From positions 1 to 6,696 of the forward strand of contig JACQEL010000633.1 in NCBI GenBank assembly GCA_016200595.1: 6,696 nt of DNA, given 5' to 3'. Made by a program: the position numbers and the translations under genes. How positions within the stretch are numbered: position 1 is the stretch's first letter; the number at the start of each line of letters is the position of its first letter. The notes under the pieces were generated by a model. It saw nothing but the letters and a program-made list of their open reading frames with translations. It did no database searches and was not told the DNA's origin. Shown here piece after piece: positions 6,133-6,696 of the stretch. The DNA is from Deltaproteobacteria bacterium (lineage in GTDB: Bacteria > Desulfobacterota > Binatia > Bin18).

Positions 6133-6375
6133 TCAGTGCACCTTCCTGCTCTTGAGTGAGAAAATGTGCCGGAGGTTTCTTTTGGAGTGTTGGGGATGCG
6201 TGAAGGCTTGCAGCACCCCTATGCCTGGCATATCCAGGAGGCGTTCGAGCGCGTGATCAACGGCGTCAGGAAAGCGTTCCGCTGCTGCGCGGGCGTCATG
6301 CTCCAACAGGTAACGGACATACCGCAAAATATCGGTGCGCGCGGCAGACCGGACAATTAACCTCCGGCGTGTCAC
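6133..6375 (-). CDS. parE: ParE-family toxin, C-terminally shortened
   Basis: An 80-residue member of the ParE/RelE fold family, type II toxins in which ParE members act on DNA gyrase. The N-terminal part is typical: RLIVRSAARTDILRYVRYLL (5-24), an alanine-rich second helix, then LERLLDMPGIGVLQAFTHP (43-61) and LRHIFSLKS (68-76). Relatives are about 95-105 residues and end in a strand resembling LIFYR...VLRVLHGAR. Here TGA follows KVH directly and that strand is missing, so roughly 15-25 residues are lost. No other minus-strand frame downstream restores it. The start is GTG at 6375, whose GTGA overlaps the parD stop by 4 bases, implying translational coupling. Toxic activity is doubtful; the shortened protein might still bind ParD. 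Confidence 0.75.
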   Translation of the reverse strand: MTRRRLIVRSAARTDILRYVRYLLEHDARAAAERFPDAVDHALERLLDMPGIGVLQAFTHPQHSKRNLRHIFSLKSRKVH

Positions 6376-6653
6376 TTCTTCCGCCTCTGCCGGAGTTTCG
6401 GCGGATGCTTCTTCAGGAGCGCGACAGCTTCGGCTTTCAAGTCTTTCCAGAATTCCGGGGTGACCTCGATATCCTCCCCGGACTCCAGTCCCTCCAAGAG
6501 CAGTTCTTCTAGCTGGCTGTCTGCTTCCTTAGCCTGCTGTTCCCGCACCAGGGCGCGAAAATACTCACTGACATTGCCAAAGCCTTGCCGTTTCATCTGG
6601 ACATCGACAAACTTCCGTAAGGACTCCGGCATCGAAATCGTGACCGTGCTCAT
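6372..6653 (-). CDS. parD: ParD-type ribbon-helix-helix antitoxin
   Basis: A 93-residue antitoxin of the ParD/CopG group. The N-terminal STVTISMPESLRKFVDVQMK (2-21) is the DNA-contacting beta strand and first helix, and GNVSEYFRALVREQQ (26-40) is the second helix of the ribbon-helix-helix. The acidic stretch LEELLLEGLESGEDIEVTPE (48-67) is the toxin-binding part of the family, and WKDLKAEA continues it. The tail is strongly basic (RQRRKK). The length is slightly above the usual 80-90. The start ATG at 6653 follows a purine-rich GAAAGGGAAAGGG ribosome binding site. It precedes parE with a 4-base overlap, the standard antitoxin-first order. Autorepression at the promoter is expected from the family; the promoter is at or beyond the right edge. 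Confidence 0.88.
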   Translation of the reverse strand: MSTVTISMPESLRKFVDVQMKRQGFGNVSEYFRALVREQQAKEADSQLEELLLEGLESGEDIEVTPEFWKDLKAEAVALLKKHPPKLRQRRKK

Positions 6654-6696
6654 ACCCTTTCCCTTTCTCGGTAACTGATCAACGAGTCAGAGCATA

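Noticed and set aside
5863..6160. CTTGAGTGAG at 5863-5872 and 6151-6160 as target-site duplication around an insertion
   Set aside because: Removing the segment between them does not restore ParE, and several 10-base repeats are expected by chance in 6.7 kb.
6166..6360. Plus-strand 64-codon ORF opposite parE
   Set aside because: Antisense to parE, which has family motifs and coupling to parD.

Overview
The window is bacterial, moderately GC-rich DNA (about 55-60 % by eye). Coding is dense, with clear AGGAGG-type ribosome binding sites. The gene mix (Baeyer-Villiger monooxygenase, acyl-CoA-dehydrogenase-fold oxygenase, metal-dependent amidohydrolase, VOC-fold protein) is typical of soil or marine bacteria that degrade aromatic, terpenoid or steroid-like compounds. 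The sequence alone does not fix a phylum.

Left part (1-1687, minus strand): the N-terminal 335 residues of a Baeyer-Villiger flavin monooxygenase run off the left edge. Upstream of it, on the same strand, is a membrane-anchored split-barrel (PNPOx-like) flavoprotein. A 189-bp divergent intergenic region (1688-1876) holds an imperfect inverted repeat that could be an operator.

Middle (1877-4970, plus strand): three genes lie close together, each with a strong Shine-Dalgarno site. They encode an HsaA/DszC-like flavin-dependent monooxygenase of the acyl-CoA dehydrogenase fold, an Amidohydro_2 (ACMSD-like) hydrolase or decarboxylase, and a VOC-superfamily glyoxalase/dioxygenase-like protein. With the divergent BVMO they look like a small catabolic cluster: flavin-dependent hydroxylation or Baeyer-Villiger oxidation, possible ring cleavage by the VOC protein, and hydrolysis or decarboxylation by the amidohydrolase. 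The order of steps and the substrate are inference. GC-rich hairpins follow the last gene.

Right part (4971-6696): an accessory zone of damaged small genes. It holds the 3' end of a HigB/Gp49-type toxin gene, then a HigA-type XRE antitoxin whose conserved N-terminal leader is in frame but has no start codon. Next is the 3' tail of a second VOC-type gene, then about 350 bp of apparent non-coding DNA with short repeats. On the minus strand follow a start-less, coding-looking fragment, a C-terminally shortened ParE toxin, and an intact ParD antitoxin overlapping parE by 4 bases. So two type II toxin-antitoxin modules are present, each with an apparently intact antitoxin domain and a damaged toxin. 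This suggests serial recombination next to the catabolic cluster. I see no tRNA, rRNA, CRISPR array or intact transposase.
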